A stretch of 35,105 nucleotides of DNA from a virus: positions 1 through 35,105 of IMG/VR virus record IMGVR_UViG_3300037234_000433. One strand, written 5' to 3'. How positions within the stretch are numbered: the stretch's first letter is position 1; each line of letters starts with the position of its first letter. Shown in pieces: positions 27,884-35,105 of the stretch. Position numbers and translations under genes: made by a program. The notes under the pieces are model-generated. The model was given only the letters and a program-made list of their open reading frames with translations. It was not told where the DNA came from and searched no databases.

Positions 27884-28267
27884 ATGGGTGTTCAAATTGT
27901 TGCGAATCCATATCTCGAAATTAATAACGAGAAACAGGCCACTTATGGGAATTCAATTTCCTATAAGAAAGGCTTGCCAGATATTAATGTGTCTGCTCTT
28001 TCATCAGGTGGTGGTGGCGTTGTCACTGCTCACGGAGTAGATATATCAACAGCAATCAGTATGATTAAATTCAAACTGCCTGCAAATAAAGCAACTGATG
28101 ATATACTTTCTGTGTGGAACTCAAAAGTTGGGTCTAATAACATTAAGTTCTATGAAGGAGACTTTGAGAAAACAATGTTCAATGCCTCTATGTCAGAATG
28201 TAGTGATATTGACTTGAACGCCTCTGAAGGTGGTGTTGAAGTCACTTTCAAAGGTGACCCATTATAA
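27884..28267 (+). CDS. Tail tube protein
   Basis: A 127-aa protein directly after the sheath, as in Mu- and P2-like phages. It opens with VQIVANPYLEINNEKQATYG and continues KKGLPDINVSALSSGGGGVVTAHGVDIS (about 28-55), DISTAISMIKFKLP and a C-terminal strand pair SECSDIDLNASEGGVEVTFK. This small beta-barrel pattern is that of myophage inner tail tube subunits. AGGAG lies before the ATG with a usual gap. Assignment rests on order, size and strand pattern. Confidence 0.82.
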   Translation: MGVQIVANPYLEINNEKQATYGNSISYKKGLPDINVSALSSGGGGVVTAHGVDISTAISMIKFKLPANKATDDILSVWNSKVGSNNIKFYEGDFEKTMFNASMSECSDIDLNASEGGVEVTFKGDPL

Positions 28268-28288
28268 ACAAATAAAAAGGAATGAATC

Positions 28289-28891
28289 GTGGAAATTAAT
28301 ATAAAAGCTTGTGAAATTGAATTTGAATTGGATACGTCTGTTAATATCGCTGTAGGTGGCGGTCGTGCAGATGTTGTTTCAGTTCTTTTCAAAAAACCTA
28401 ATATGGTGAAAGCACCATTTTTTGAAAATCTTTGCTCTATGTTTCATAGGGCAATGACAAAAAATATTCTTATGATGCAGGAGCTAGCTACTGACGACCA
28501 GTTAGAAGAGGCTGAGGCAATAAACAATAAAAAATTAGAGGCTGAGGCAAATATACCTGCTATCAAATCTTTGGAAAATATCACTGTTGAAGATATTGAA
28601 GAAGAGGTTGAAGGTTTTTTGGGTATGCTAACGACAATGGATTTTGATTATGAAAGAGGGTATAAACTATTATTCAAAATACTTATCAGTAACGATAAGC
28701 GATATACTCCTTGCTTAATTGGTGGTCAAAAAGCAACTGAGCAAATACTCGAACAATTGGATTATCAGGACGCTAAACGAATGTTGGTTACCTATATTTC
28801 TTTTTTCGGAAAGCCTGCGAAGTCAGGCACGCCGAAAGACTCAGAACTGCACTCAGGATCGGATGTTCAAGTCACGGATGTGTCGGATTAA
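28289..28891 (+). CDS. Tail assembly chaperone, zero-frame product
   Basis: GTG start after AAAAAGGAATGAATC. The 200-aa acidic, largely helical protein (EEAEAINNKKLEAEANI, VEDIEEEVEGFLGMLTT) lies between tube and tape measure genes, the fixed place of the tail assembly chaperone pair that coats the tape measure during tail assembly. The frame contains a T TTT TTC slippery heptamer at 28801 and ends at 28891, while the -1 frame continues to 28974. The product without frameshift corresponds to lambda gpG-type proteins. Confidence 0.82.
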   Translation: MEINIKACEIEFELDTSVNIAVGGGRADVVSVLFKKPNMVKAPFFENLCSMFHRAMTKNILMMQELATDDQLEEAEAINNKKLEAEANIPAIKSLENITVEDIEEEVEGFLGMLTTMDFDYERGYKLLFKILISNDKRYTPCLIGGQKATEQILEQLDYQDAKRMLVTYISFFGKPAKSGTPKDSELHSGSDVQVTDVSD

Positions 28892-28974
28892 AAGAAGCTT
28901 ACGATATGGGTTACTATGAAACTAATATCGTATTGCAGGAATTGCATGAAATAAATAAAACACCAAAAGGGTAA
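28289..28974 (+). CDS. Tail assembly chaperone, -1 frameshift product (about 228 aa)
   Basis: Slipping by one base at T TTT TTC (28801-28807) joins the first 173 residues to 55 residues of the -1 frame, running from CGG 28807 to the TAA at 28972-28974. The extension reads RKACEVRHAERLRTALRIGC and continues to GLKEAYDMGYYETN, IVLQELHEINKTPKG. The -1 frame has no own start and fills the otherwise empty gap before the tape measure gene. In lambda and many other tailed phages the G-T fusion made this way is essential for tail length control. Confidence 0.8.
28801..28828 (+). other. Programmed -1 ribosomal frameshift signal
   Basis: The heptamer T TTT TTC is in the correct zero-frame phase (codons TCT TTT TTC). 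After a 5-nt spacer comes a perfect hairpin, GCCTG-CGAAGT-CAGGC (28813-28828). Heptamer, spacer and stem fit the classical X XXY YYZ plus stimulatory structure. Confidence 0.85.
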
Positions 28975-28980
28975 AATGTA

Positions 28981-31227
28981 ATGGCAACTAACCTCGATTA
29001 TGTATACAGGTTAAAAGATCAGTATTCTCGAAAGTTGGCTACCATTACAAAGAAGCAGGTAGCATTTACTGAGCAGTACAAAAAAAGTATGGGCAAAGTA
29101 AATGCAACTGCTGTTGCTCATCAAAGAATACTCAAAAAAAATAATCAGTACTATAAAAATTCTAAGCATACAATAGATAGAGTTTCGAAGTCTCTCGAAC
29201 GTATGACTATGCATCAAAAATCTTATGCTAAGATCGCTACTGATAACATCAGAAAACTTAATGATAACATGCGGATGCATGATAAATTAAATAATAAAAG
29301 AGCTAGTAAGGGCAAAGGCCAAGGCCAACAAATGGGGCTCAGTGGTGTTGTAGGTGGTGCAGGAGCAGGAATGTTCCTGAAGTCTGCGTTCGATACCTCT
29401 GTTAAGTTCGAAGGTCAACTGAATGCAATAATTGCATTGAATAGTACCTTTGATAGAGACTTGATGAAGTCAAAGGCATTGCAGTGGGGTGCTACAACAC
29501 AGCATTCAGCTTTAGCAGTTGCCACAGCTATGCGTTCTGCTACTCAAATGGGTATGAAGCAAAAAGATGTTATAGCGGCAATGCCGGGGGTTATGGCTCT
29601 TGCGGCCGCAGGGCAAATGGATTTAAATAGCGCGATGATGTTGTCGAGCGCTGTACTTGCACAGTACACTTTGAAACAGAGTAAAAGTTTAAACGTTGCC
29701 AATATGCTTGCGGTGGCCGCTAACAGATCTAAAAACTCAGTTACTGGTATTGGAGCCGCATTAAGAAATGTGGGTGCACAGGCGTCTCAGGCCGATCTAT
29801 CAGTTAAACAAACTCTTATTGGCCTAATGGCTATGGCTGAAACAGGCATTAAGGATGAAGCGGCAGGTACTTACTTTACTCGAATGCTCGTTAACCTGAA
29901 GATCGGTGGTAAAAAAATAAAGAAAGCTTTTGGTACCTTCCTTCAAGGAACTGGTAAACAAATGGGTGACTTTGTTGATATGGATTCACGACAGTTCAAA
30001 AACTTTGAAGGATTCATGGATATACTGAGAGAGAGCGGTAAAGCAAAAGTGGGTACTTTTGCGACTGCTTTCGGTATTCAAGGTATGAAAGCGATTACTG
30101 CATTAAGTAAAGTCGGCAAAGAAAAACTTACAGAATTCAGAAGACAAATGGATATTACTGACGGTAAAGCTATGGAAATGGCAACGGGTTTAATGAAGGG
30201 GTTGCCCGGGGGATTAATCCTTTTTCAGAGTGCTCTTGAGACTACAAAGCTTGTAATGATGGATAGTTTCGTATCTCCTTTATCTATTATTCTAAGAGGT
30301 ATGGCAACATTTTTAGCTTTCCTATCAGGTAGTGCTCCGTGGTTACTGGCGTTCATCGGTGGTTCATTAGGTATACTAACAGCGATTACCGCTTTAGGTA
30401 TAGCATCTTGGGTTACTATTGGTGCGTTGACAAATTTAAAAATAGCGTTTATGTTCCTTACAAAAGAAACATGGCGCAGTACTGTTGCTACAAAAGCAAA
30501 AGTTGTTTGGGATAAAATAGGTTTAGTATGGACTAAAATATCTTCAACGTGGAGCGCTATAAGAACAGCACAAACAAAGAAAGAGGCTATTGCTACCGCA
30601 TGGGGTACTGGTAAAAAGCTTGTAGATATAGTTGCTACAAAAGCTTTGACAGTAGCTACAAAAGCTTCAATAGTCGGTACAAAAGCCCTTACAGCCGCTA
30701 AATGGTTGCTTAACGCCTCACTTAGTGCAGGTAAGATGGTTGCTTTTACTACTATATTAGCATCAGTATTTACGCTTTCAACTTCTGCCGCTATTGGCAT
30801 TAAAGCAATGACTTCCGCTCAATGGTTATTCAATGCGGCCGCATATGCAAATCCTTATGTACTTGTAGCTATGGGTATTGCGGCAATTGCCGCTCAAGCA
30901 GGATATGCCGCTTATAAGACACAGCACTTAGCAAAAGAAATAAGCGATCTTAATAGTATGTCTAACCAGCAATTAGCTGAAGAAGGCCGAACGTCAGAAG
31001 TTGCAAACAGAGTAAGAATGCTTGGAATGTTGAGAGGTATGGGTGTTAGTAATACCTCAGAGGCAACAAGAGAGAGCTCAATTGAAGCAACACAGAACTC
31101 TAGTAGAAACGATAAGCAGACTGTAGTAGTTCAAGGTGATATTGTTGTGAGTGCAGGCGGTGGTGCAAAGGTTGATAAAAGTGATATAAGCTTTAATGTC
31201 GGTAATAACATGAATTTGGGTTACTAA
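28981..31227 (+). CDS. Tape measure protein
   Basis: A 748-aa tape measure that sets tail length and travels ahead of DNA. Residues 1-105 are basic coiled coil. From about 115 the family core appears: GLSGVVGGAGAGMFLKSAFD, KFEGQLNAIIALNS, MRSATQMGMKQKDVIAAMPG, AAAGQMDLNSAMMLSSAVL and MAETGIKDEAAGTYFTRMLV. Hydrophobic segments at about 445-490 (APWLLAFIGGSLGILTAITA) and 580-640 are probable membrane-inserting parts, separated by repeats of the TKALTVATKASIVGTKAL kind. It follows the chaperone frameshift gene. Confidence 0.92.
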   Translation: MATNLDYVYRLKDQYSRKLATITKKQVAFTEQYKKSMGKVNATAVAHQRILKKNNQYYKNSKHTIDRVSKSLERMTMHQKSYAKIATDNIRKLNDNMRMHDKLNNKRASKGKGQGQQMGLSGVVGGAGAGMFLKSAFDTSVKFEGQLNAIIALNSTFDRDLMKSKALQWGATTQHSALAVATAMRSATQMGMKQKDVIAAMPGVMALAAAGQMDLNSAMMLSSAVLAQYTLKQSKSLNVANMLAVAANRSKNSVTGIGAALRNVGAQASQADLSVKQTLIGLMAMAETGIKDEAAGTYFTRMLVNLKIGGKKIKKAFGTFLQGTGKQMGDFVDMDSRQFKNFEGFMDILRESGKAKVGTFATAFGIQGMKAITALSKVGKEKLTEFRRQMDITDGKAMEMATGLMKGLPGGLILFQSALETTKLVMMDSFVSPLSIILRGMATFLAFLSGSAPWLLAFIGGSLGILTAITALGIASWVTIGALTNLKIAFMFLTKETWRSTVATKAKVVWDKIGLVWTKISSTWSAIRTAQTKKEAIATAWGTGKKLVDIVATKALTVATKASIVGTKALTAAKWLLNASLSAGKMVAFTTILASVFTLSTSAAIGIKAMTSAQWLFNAAAYANPYVLVAMGIAAIAAQAGYAAYKTQHLAKEISDLNSMSNQQLAEEGRTSEVANRVRMLGMLRGMGVSNTSEATRESSIEATQNSSRNDKQTVVVQGDIVVSAGGGAKVDKSDISFNVGNNMNLGY

Positions 31228-31228
31228 A

Positions 31229-32542
31229 ATGGATTTAAGAACACAGCAATTAAATAAAGCATCTTTTTCTATCGGCAGTAACTCAATTGAATTTCTCGTT
31301 GAGGCTGAATCATCTTCTAATGAAGGCAGAAAAGTTGCCATTATTGATTACCCAAATAGTAATAAAAGAAATGTTCAGGACTTAGGAAAAGCGGTACCTG
31401 ATCATGAAGTTACAGCTATAGTTCACGGTGATGATTTTCTCGAACAAGAGAAAGAGTTCAGAAGGATTTTAGATATAGGTGGAGAGGGCAAATTAGTATT
31501 GCCTCACAGAGGAACTTTAGATGTAGTAGCTTTACCGTACAGTGTAGATTATAGCCATAAGAGAGTAGGTGTTGTAAAATTCAAACTTAAATTTACGCGT
31601 AAGAATGCCGATGAAGTCCCTGCACAAGCCGCTGTTTCATTAGAGGATTTATACAACGCAACGTTTGAAGCAAGAATAAAAAATGAAGAAGTTATTACTG
31701 ATAACTATACAATTCCTGAAGATGAATTCAGTATAATAAAAGCAGGTAATGATTTAAGAGAATCTGTTTTAAATACCGTAAGTAGTGCCTCTTCAGATGT
31801 TAATACTTTTAATTCAAAAGTCCAGAACGTTGTAAGGGAGGTACAAAGCGATTTAATTGCAATAGTTCTCGATCCGCAAAAATTAGCTAAAAAATTAATA
31901 TACGGTAACATTGCTAACGCAAATGGGTTGTTTGCTACAATCTCATCACTGTATAGTGAAACTTCAAATAATGTTAAATTAGTTAATAGCTCTCTTTCCC
32001 AAACAGTATTTGGTATCGATTTTTCTGATAATGGGGCTTCAAAAGGTGAAATGGGAGTGGTTTATTGGCCTAATGATACTGAGGAAAGGCAAACAAAAAA
32101 TACAAATAGAGCTCTAATTGTTGAAACTACACGCATAAATTCTTTATTACTTGGGTTTGAGTCTGCGGCAAGATATAATTATAAAACAACATTAGAGATT
32201 GATCAAGCCATCGAAAGTTTAGAAACTGCGTATACATCTGTAATGCTAACTACAGATGAGAATAGTATAGCGGCTCAGGATAATGATTTTAAATTATTAA
32301 TAGATAATTGTAAATCTATTTGCTATGATGTTCTTAATGATAAAGCTCAACAAGTATTTTCTATTTCTACATACGAATCAAGAAGCGTTCAATCAATAAT
32401 GAATTTTACGTATAAATTGTACGCTGAAAGACTTAAAGACCCTTCTGATCTAGAGGAGATATCTGAAACAATGGTCTCTATAAACCCATCTCAAAACCCA
32501 TGTACTTTAAAAGGCGACATAACAGTCTTTGAGGTCACTTAA
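31229..32542 (+). CDS. Mu gp43-like DNA circularisation (N-terminal) family / baseplate protein
   Basis: The first about 120 residues match the 'DNA circularisation protein N-terminus' family found in Mu-like myophages: KASFSIGSNSIEFLVEAESS, EGRKVAIIDYPNSNKRNVQDLG (adjacent), VTAIVHGDDFLEQEKEFRRI, and LVLPHRGTLDVVALPYSV. Despite the family name, its members lie in the baseplate module and are regarded as tail or baseplate components. The rest (about 140-437) is helical with no special motif. The stop overlaps the next ATG (TAATG). Confidence 0.82.
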   Translation: MDLRTQQLNKASFSIGSNSIEFLVEAESSSNEGRKVAIIDYPNSNKRNVQDLGKAVPDHEVTAIVHGDDFLEQEKEFRRILDIGGEGKLVLPHRGTLDVVALPYSVDYSHKRVGVVKFKLKFTRKNADEVPAQAAVSLEDLYNATFEARIKNEEVITDNYTIPEDEFSIIKAGNDLRESVLNTVSSASSDVNTFNSKVQNVVREVQSDLIAIVLDPQKLAKKLIYGNIANANGLFATISSLYSETSNNVKLVNSSLSQTVFGIDFSDNGASKGEMGVVYWPNDTEERQTKNTNRALIVETTRINSLLLGFESAARYNYKTTLEIDQAIESLETAYTSVMLTTDENSIAAQDNDFKLLIDNCKSICYDVLNDKAQQVFSISTYESRSVQSIMNFTYKLYAERLKDPSDLEEISETMVSINPSQNPCTLKGDITVFEVT

Positions 32543-33717
32543 TGCTTAGTGTAATACATAAGGGTAAAGAGTATATTTTATTGCAGGATCTTACTGTAAA
32601 CACTTCTCTTGATAATTTGTGCGGTAGTTTCGGTTTTAAGACAACATTAAATAAAAAAATACCATTCGGCCAAAGAAGTTTTATTTCTATGAAAGCCGAT
32701 AATAAAATAGTTTGCTCTGGTTATATTGAAAAATTAAACGGAAATATCACTGATAGCGCTCAGGAAATATCATATAGCGGAAGAGATCTTTTAGGCGATT
32801 TAGTAGATAGCTCTGTTTTGGGATCTGCTAGCATGGTTGAAGGCGCAATAACACTGCCTGACTTGTGTAAAAGATATATTGATTCTTTGGGTATAAAAGC
32901 TGATGTAATTAATTTAGCAGGTGACATAAAGGCTTTTGATAAAAATGATATCACGGCGGTTGAATTTGGCGCAAAGGCCGGAGAAACATTGCAGGCTTTT
33001 GCAAGGAAAAGACAATTATTTCTGACAACATTTGGTGACGGGAATCTAGTTATATTTAAGCCTCCTACTTCGCCATCATATAAAAAGCTAGTAGTTGATA
33101 GCTTAATGGAAAGAAGCTTTTCATTTGATGATACGAATAGGTTTTATAAAATTGATATTGGATCAGAGGATAATGCGTCTGCTCAAGATGTTGGCATAGC
33201 TGAAACAATTGCAAATTTGGCTAATTCCATATCAGGTGATTCAACAGAGAGTAACCCTGTTTCAAGAATCTCAACTGTAATTGATGAAGATATTAGGAAA
33301 ACGAGATACCTTCAGGTTCAGGCTGAAGAGTCTATGAATGACGCAGAGCTTCAGAAAAAGGCATTTGAAGAAAGCGATGTGCGTAGAATGAGAGGCTTTA
33401 ATTATAAAGTAAAAGTCCCTTCTCATGAATATAGAATAGGTAAAATAATACCTATCGAGGATGATCTCGCAGGCGTGTCAGGAAATTTTCTAATTAAAGA
33501 CTGCTCTTATACTACTGGTAATAGTGGGAATTATAGCCAACTTACTGTCTGCTATCCAGAATCATACCAAGCAGTAGAGGAAAGAATTAGTAGACAACGG
33601 TCTAAAATTGGAGACGCTAAAGACGTTGAATTAGTTAAATTAAATGAAATACTTCCTGATCTGAAGTTTGATATAGAGGACTTTAGTCGTGATATTCAAA
33701 AGAAGGTATTAAGTTGA
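32542..33717 (+). CDS. Baseplate hub protein (Mu gp44-like, T4 gp27-type fold)
   Basis: A 391-aa protein with the hub order of barrels: an N-terminal barrel (LDNLCGSFGFKTTLNKKIPF, ISMKADNKIVCSGYIEKLNG), SYSGRDLLGDLVDSSV, then TLQAFARKRQLFLTTFGDGN with LVIFKPP, and a C-terminal part with YKVKVPSHEYRIGKIIPIED and FLIKDCSYTTGNSG. This matches Mu gp44 and related hub proteins that link tube and spike. Position between gp43- and gp45-like genes supports it. Confidence 0.85.
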   Translation: MLSVIHKGKEYILLQDLTVNTSLDNLCGSFGFKTTLNKKIPFGQRSFISMKADNKIVCSGYIEKLNGNITDSAQEISYSGRDLLGDLVDSSVLGSASMVEGAITLPDLCKRYIDSLGIKADVINLAGDIKAFDKNDITAVEFGAKAGETLQAFARKRQLFLTTFGDGNLVIFKPPTSPSYKKLVVDSLMERSFSFDDTNRFYKIDIGSEDNASAQDVGIAETIANLANSISGDSTESNPVSRISTVIDEDIRKTRYLQVQAEESMNDAELQKKAFEESDVRRMRGFNYKVKVPSHEYRIGKIIPIEDDLAGVSGNFLIKDCSYTTGNSGNYSQLTVCYPESYQAVEERISRQRSKIGDAKDVELVKLNEILPDLKFDIEDFSRDIQKKVLS

Positions 33718-34253
33718 GTTTAAATAAATTAAAGAGTTTATTGAGGACTGGGCATATTGAAGAAGTAGACGACAGTAAAGATATCCAAAGATCGTCTAGT
33801 AGTTGGCTTCATTCATTTGGTCAGACCATACAGAACATTGTTCCGTATGGAACTTTTGGAAAAGCTCCTTCAAAAACATTTCAGTTATTATTGATGCTTA
33901 AAGGTCAAGAGAGTAATGTGGCAGGAATCCCCCTTTCTCGTGCAAATAGAATTAAAAAAGATTGCAAAGATGGTGAGTACGGAATCGGTAATGAAATTGA
34001 GAAGTCATATATCTATTTTAAAGATGGTGGAGACGTAGAAACTAAAACTGGTGATATGACAGTTACTCTATCAAAAGATGGGAAAATAAAAATAGAAGGT
34101 GCGAGCGGTGAGGTAATTACTATTATTTCAGAGTGGATGGATAATATGATTAATGCAAAAGTAGTTACGGGTATCGGTGTAATGCCATTTGATCCTGCTA
34201 CAATTGCAAATCTAACAGCCACTAAAGAAAAGTTCGACGAATTTAAGGTGTAA
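33714..34253 (+). CDS. Baseplate spike / assembly protein (Mu gp45-like)
   Basis: TTG start overlapping the previous TGA, with AGAAGG 7 nt upstream. The 179-aa protein resembles Mu gp45: an OB-like N-terminal half (MLKGQESNVAGIPLSRANRI, KDGEYGIGNEIEKSYIYFKDGG), followed by the beta-helix stretch DVETKTGDMTVTLSKDGKIK and IEGASGEVITI, which forms the piercing spike. The tail of the protein (DNMINAKVVTGIGVMPFDPATIANLTATKEKF, read in parts) is a short extension. It pierces the host envelope on contraction. Confidence 0.82.
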   Translation: MSLNKLKSLLRTGHIEEVDDSKDIQRSSSSWLHSFGQTIQNIVPYGTFGKAPSKTFQLLLMLKGQESNVAGIPLSRANRIKKDCKDGEYGIGNEIEKSYIYFKDGGDVETKTGDMTVTLSKDGKIKIEGASGEVITIISEWMDNMINAKVVTGIGVMPFDPATIANLTATKEKFDEFKV

Positions 34254-34255
34254 TT

Positions 34256-34582
34256 ATGGGAATGACTGGCGAAGGAATGAGGGATGCGGTATTTGACGCT
34301 CTATTTATCGCAGGATCTTTTGGTGAAATGTCAGAGAGTGAGCTATCAGATGTTAAAGATAGCATGCTAATAGCAGAGCAAGCTCGGGTTGAGTATATTA
34401 TTGAAAACATGGAAATTAGCGGTATAGAAATATCAGACCCCTCTGAAACAGTGGAAGTTTATACTGCAGGATCAGGTAGTAATGGTGGAGCGTTGACTGG
34501 TCAGGTTCCCATTGTTGGTAGTGTAGTGCAGGCAGGAAAGACAAGGTCTCAAAGCAACGATGGTACGGGGAGGGTTTCTTAA
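34256..34582 (+). CDS. Hypothetical baseplate-region protein, 108 aa
   Basis: Lies between the gp45- and gp46-like genes, a place where no extra gene is found in Mu itself. The first 60 residues are helical (EGMRDAVFDALFIAGSFGEM, VKDSMLIAEQARVEYIIENM); the C-terminal half is Gly/Ser/Thr-rich and probably flexible. A baseplate accessory role is inferred from position only. The stop overlaps the next ATG (TAATG). Confidence 0.65.
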   Translation: MGMTGEGMRDAVFDALFIAGSFGEMSESELSDVKDSMLIAEQARVEYIIENMEISGIEISDPSETVEVYTAGSGSNGGALTGQVPIVGSVVQAGKTRSQSNDGTGRVS

Positions 34583-35040
34583 TGGCTCAAGATGTTAAAT
34601 TAGCAAAAAATGACGATGGAATATTTGATATTCCTTTGACTGCAGATGGAAAAGACATTGCTACTGTTGACGGTATAGAAACTGCACTTATGGTTAGCCT
34701 GTACACGAATGCAAGAACTTCAGGCTCAAAAGTTCCTGATTCATTTAATCGCCAAGGATGGGCAGGGAATTTATTAACTTTAAAAGATGGTTTTGAACTT
34801 GGAAGTGAGTTGTGGACTTTAAAACAAGCAAGGTTAGTACAGAACACACTTAATGCAGGTCAAGATCTTGTCAGAAGATCTTTGCAGTGGATGATTGATG
34901 ATGGGGTAGCGGATGTTATAAACGTCACCATGACATCTAAAACAGATAGAGCAGGCGAAATAAAGATTTTACTATATAAAGATTTAGATTTGATTGCTAG
35001 ATATATAACAATATGGACGAGCACTCAGCCAATAGGATAA
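34582..35040 (+). CDS. Baseplate protein (Mu gp46-like)
   Basis: A 152-aa protein with the marks of the Mu gp46 family: an acidic N-terminal part (GKDIATVDGIETALMVSLYT), NRQGWAGNL, FELGSELWTLKQARLVQNTL, and LQWMIDDGVADVINVTMTSK followed by a strand pair. These are wedge-associated baseplate proteins. Location before a gp47-like start agrees. Shine-Dalgarno GGGAGGG lies 10-16 nt upstream of the ATG. Confidence 0.85.
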   Translation: MAQDVKLAKNDDGIFDIPLTADGKDIATVDGIETALMVSLYTNARTSGSKVPDSFNRQGWAGNLLTLKDGFELGSELWTLKQARLVQNTLNAGQDLVRRSLQWMIDDGVADVINVTMTSKTDRAGEIKILLYKDLDLIARYITIWTSTQPIG

Positions 35041-35046
35041 AACATT

Positions 35047-35105
35047 ATGGATTTCCCAAATATTGAAAGTTTATTTAACGCTTTTGCATCTAAGTTTAAA
35101 GATCA
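35047..35105 (+). CDS. Start of a baseplate J-like (Mu gp47-like) gene, truncated by the window end
   Basis: Only 19 codons are visible (MDFPNIESLFNAFASKFKD). The next gene after gp46 in Mu-like phages is the gp47 / baseplate J-like wedge protein, and an opening of the FP-hydrophobic type fits, but the identity is inferred almost wholly from gene order. The ATG is 6 nt after the gp46-like stop. Confidence 0.5.
   Translation, partial: MDFPNIESLFNAFASKFKD

Noticed and set aside
28507-28551. Repeat AGAGGCTGAGGCAA in the chaperone gene as a regulatory repeat
   Set aside because: Two short copies encode a repeated Glu-Ala-Glu-Ala helix motif and need no other explanation.
30225-30800. 191-codon open frame on the minus strand within the tape measure gene
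   Set aside because: It mirrors the Ala/Val/Thr-rich repeats of the tape measure, has no convincing ribosome site and no family resemblance.
1-35105. CRISPR array, insertion sequence, integrase or att site
   Set aside because: No regularly spaced repeats, transposase or recombinase motifs, or terminal inverted repeats were seen; the tRNA-like loci show no duplicated 3' end that would mark an att site.

Overview
The window is one continuous stretch of a tailed-phage (Caudoviricetes) genome or prophage. All convincing genes lie on the + strand, tightly packed and often overlapping, in AT-rich DNA. A contractile tail is indicated by a sheath protein, a separate tube protein and a Mu-type baseplate series (DNA-circularisation-like, gp44-, gp45-, gp46-like and the start of a gp47-like gene), so this is a myovirus. 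The head uses the HK97-fold toolkit. The host cannot be named from the sequence. Signal-peptide and lipoprotein-like products and a Mu-like baseplate make a Gram-negative host plausible, but this is inference. No integrase, repressor, replication or lysis gene is recognisable here.

Layout. (1) 1-1612: end of an upstream gene, a small protein, a ParB/Srx-like protein, a small-terminase-like protein and a tiny zinc-ribbon protein. (2) About 1.6-16.1 kb: an accessory island of about 38 mostly very small genes between the small-terminase-like gene and the large terminase. They form translationally coupled chains (TAATG junctions, ATGA overlaps, GTG starts). Many are Cys-rich, probably zinc-binding. 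Recognisable members are a Fur-type winged helix without its metal/dimer domain, an XRE-type HTH, two DUF551-like proteins, a DUF2829/Tad2-like (anti-Thoeris) protein, a membrane-tethered HTH protein, a probable lipoprotein and an exported protein with its own promoter and terminator. The island also holds one clear but aberrant tRNA, one tRNA-like locus and two further tRNA-sized structured RNAs. (3) 16.2-26.3 kb: packaging and head/neck module (terminase, portal, gpF/SPP1 gp7-like, prohead protease, capsid, connector and neck proteins, terminator-like). (4) 26.3-35.1 kb: tail module (sheath, tube, chaperone with a -1 frameshift site, tape measure, baseplate).

Regulatory signals. An AT-rich block close to TATTATAATTTTATTAAA occurs five times ahead of gene or RNA groups (1737, 5450, 8480, 11468, 15768); two copies have TTGACA exactly 15 nt upstream of the -10-like hexamer. 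A second recurring element, AAAAGCGAG plus 5-6 nt, sits at the Shine-Dalgarno position of several island genes. One copy lies in frame inside a duplicated gene, as if two tandem genes had been fused. The structural genes are preceded by a strong intrinsic terminator (16147-16182).

Functions are assigned from recognised family motifs without database searches. Genes called hypothetical are supported by reading frame, start signal and gene packing only.
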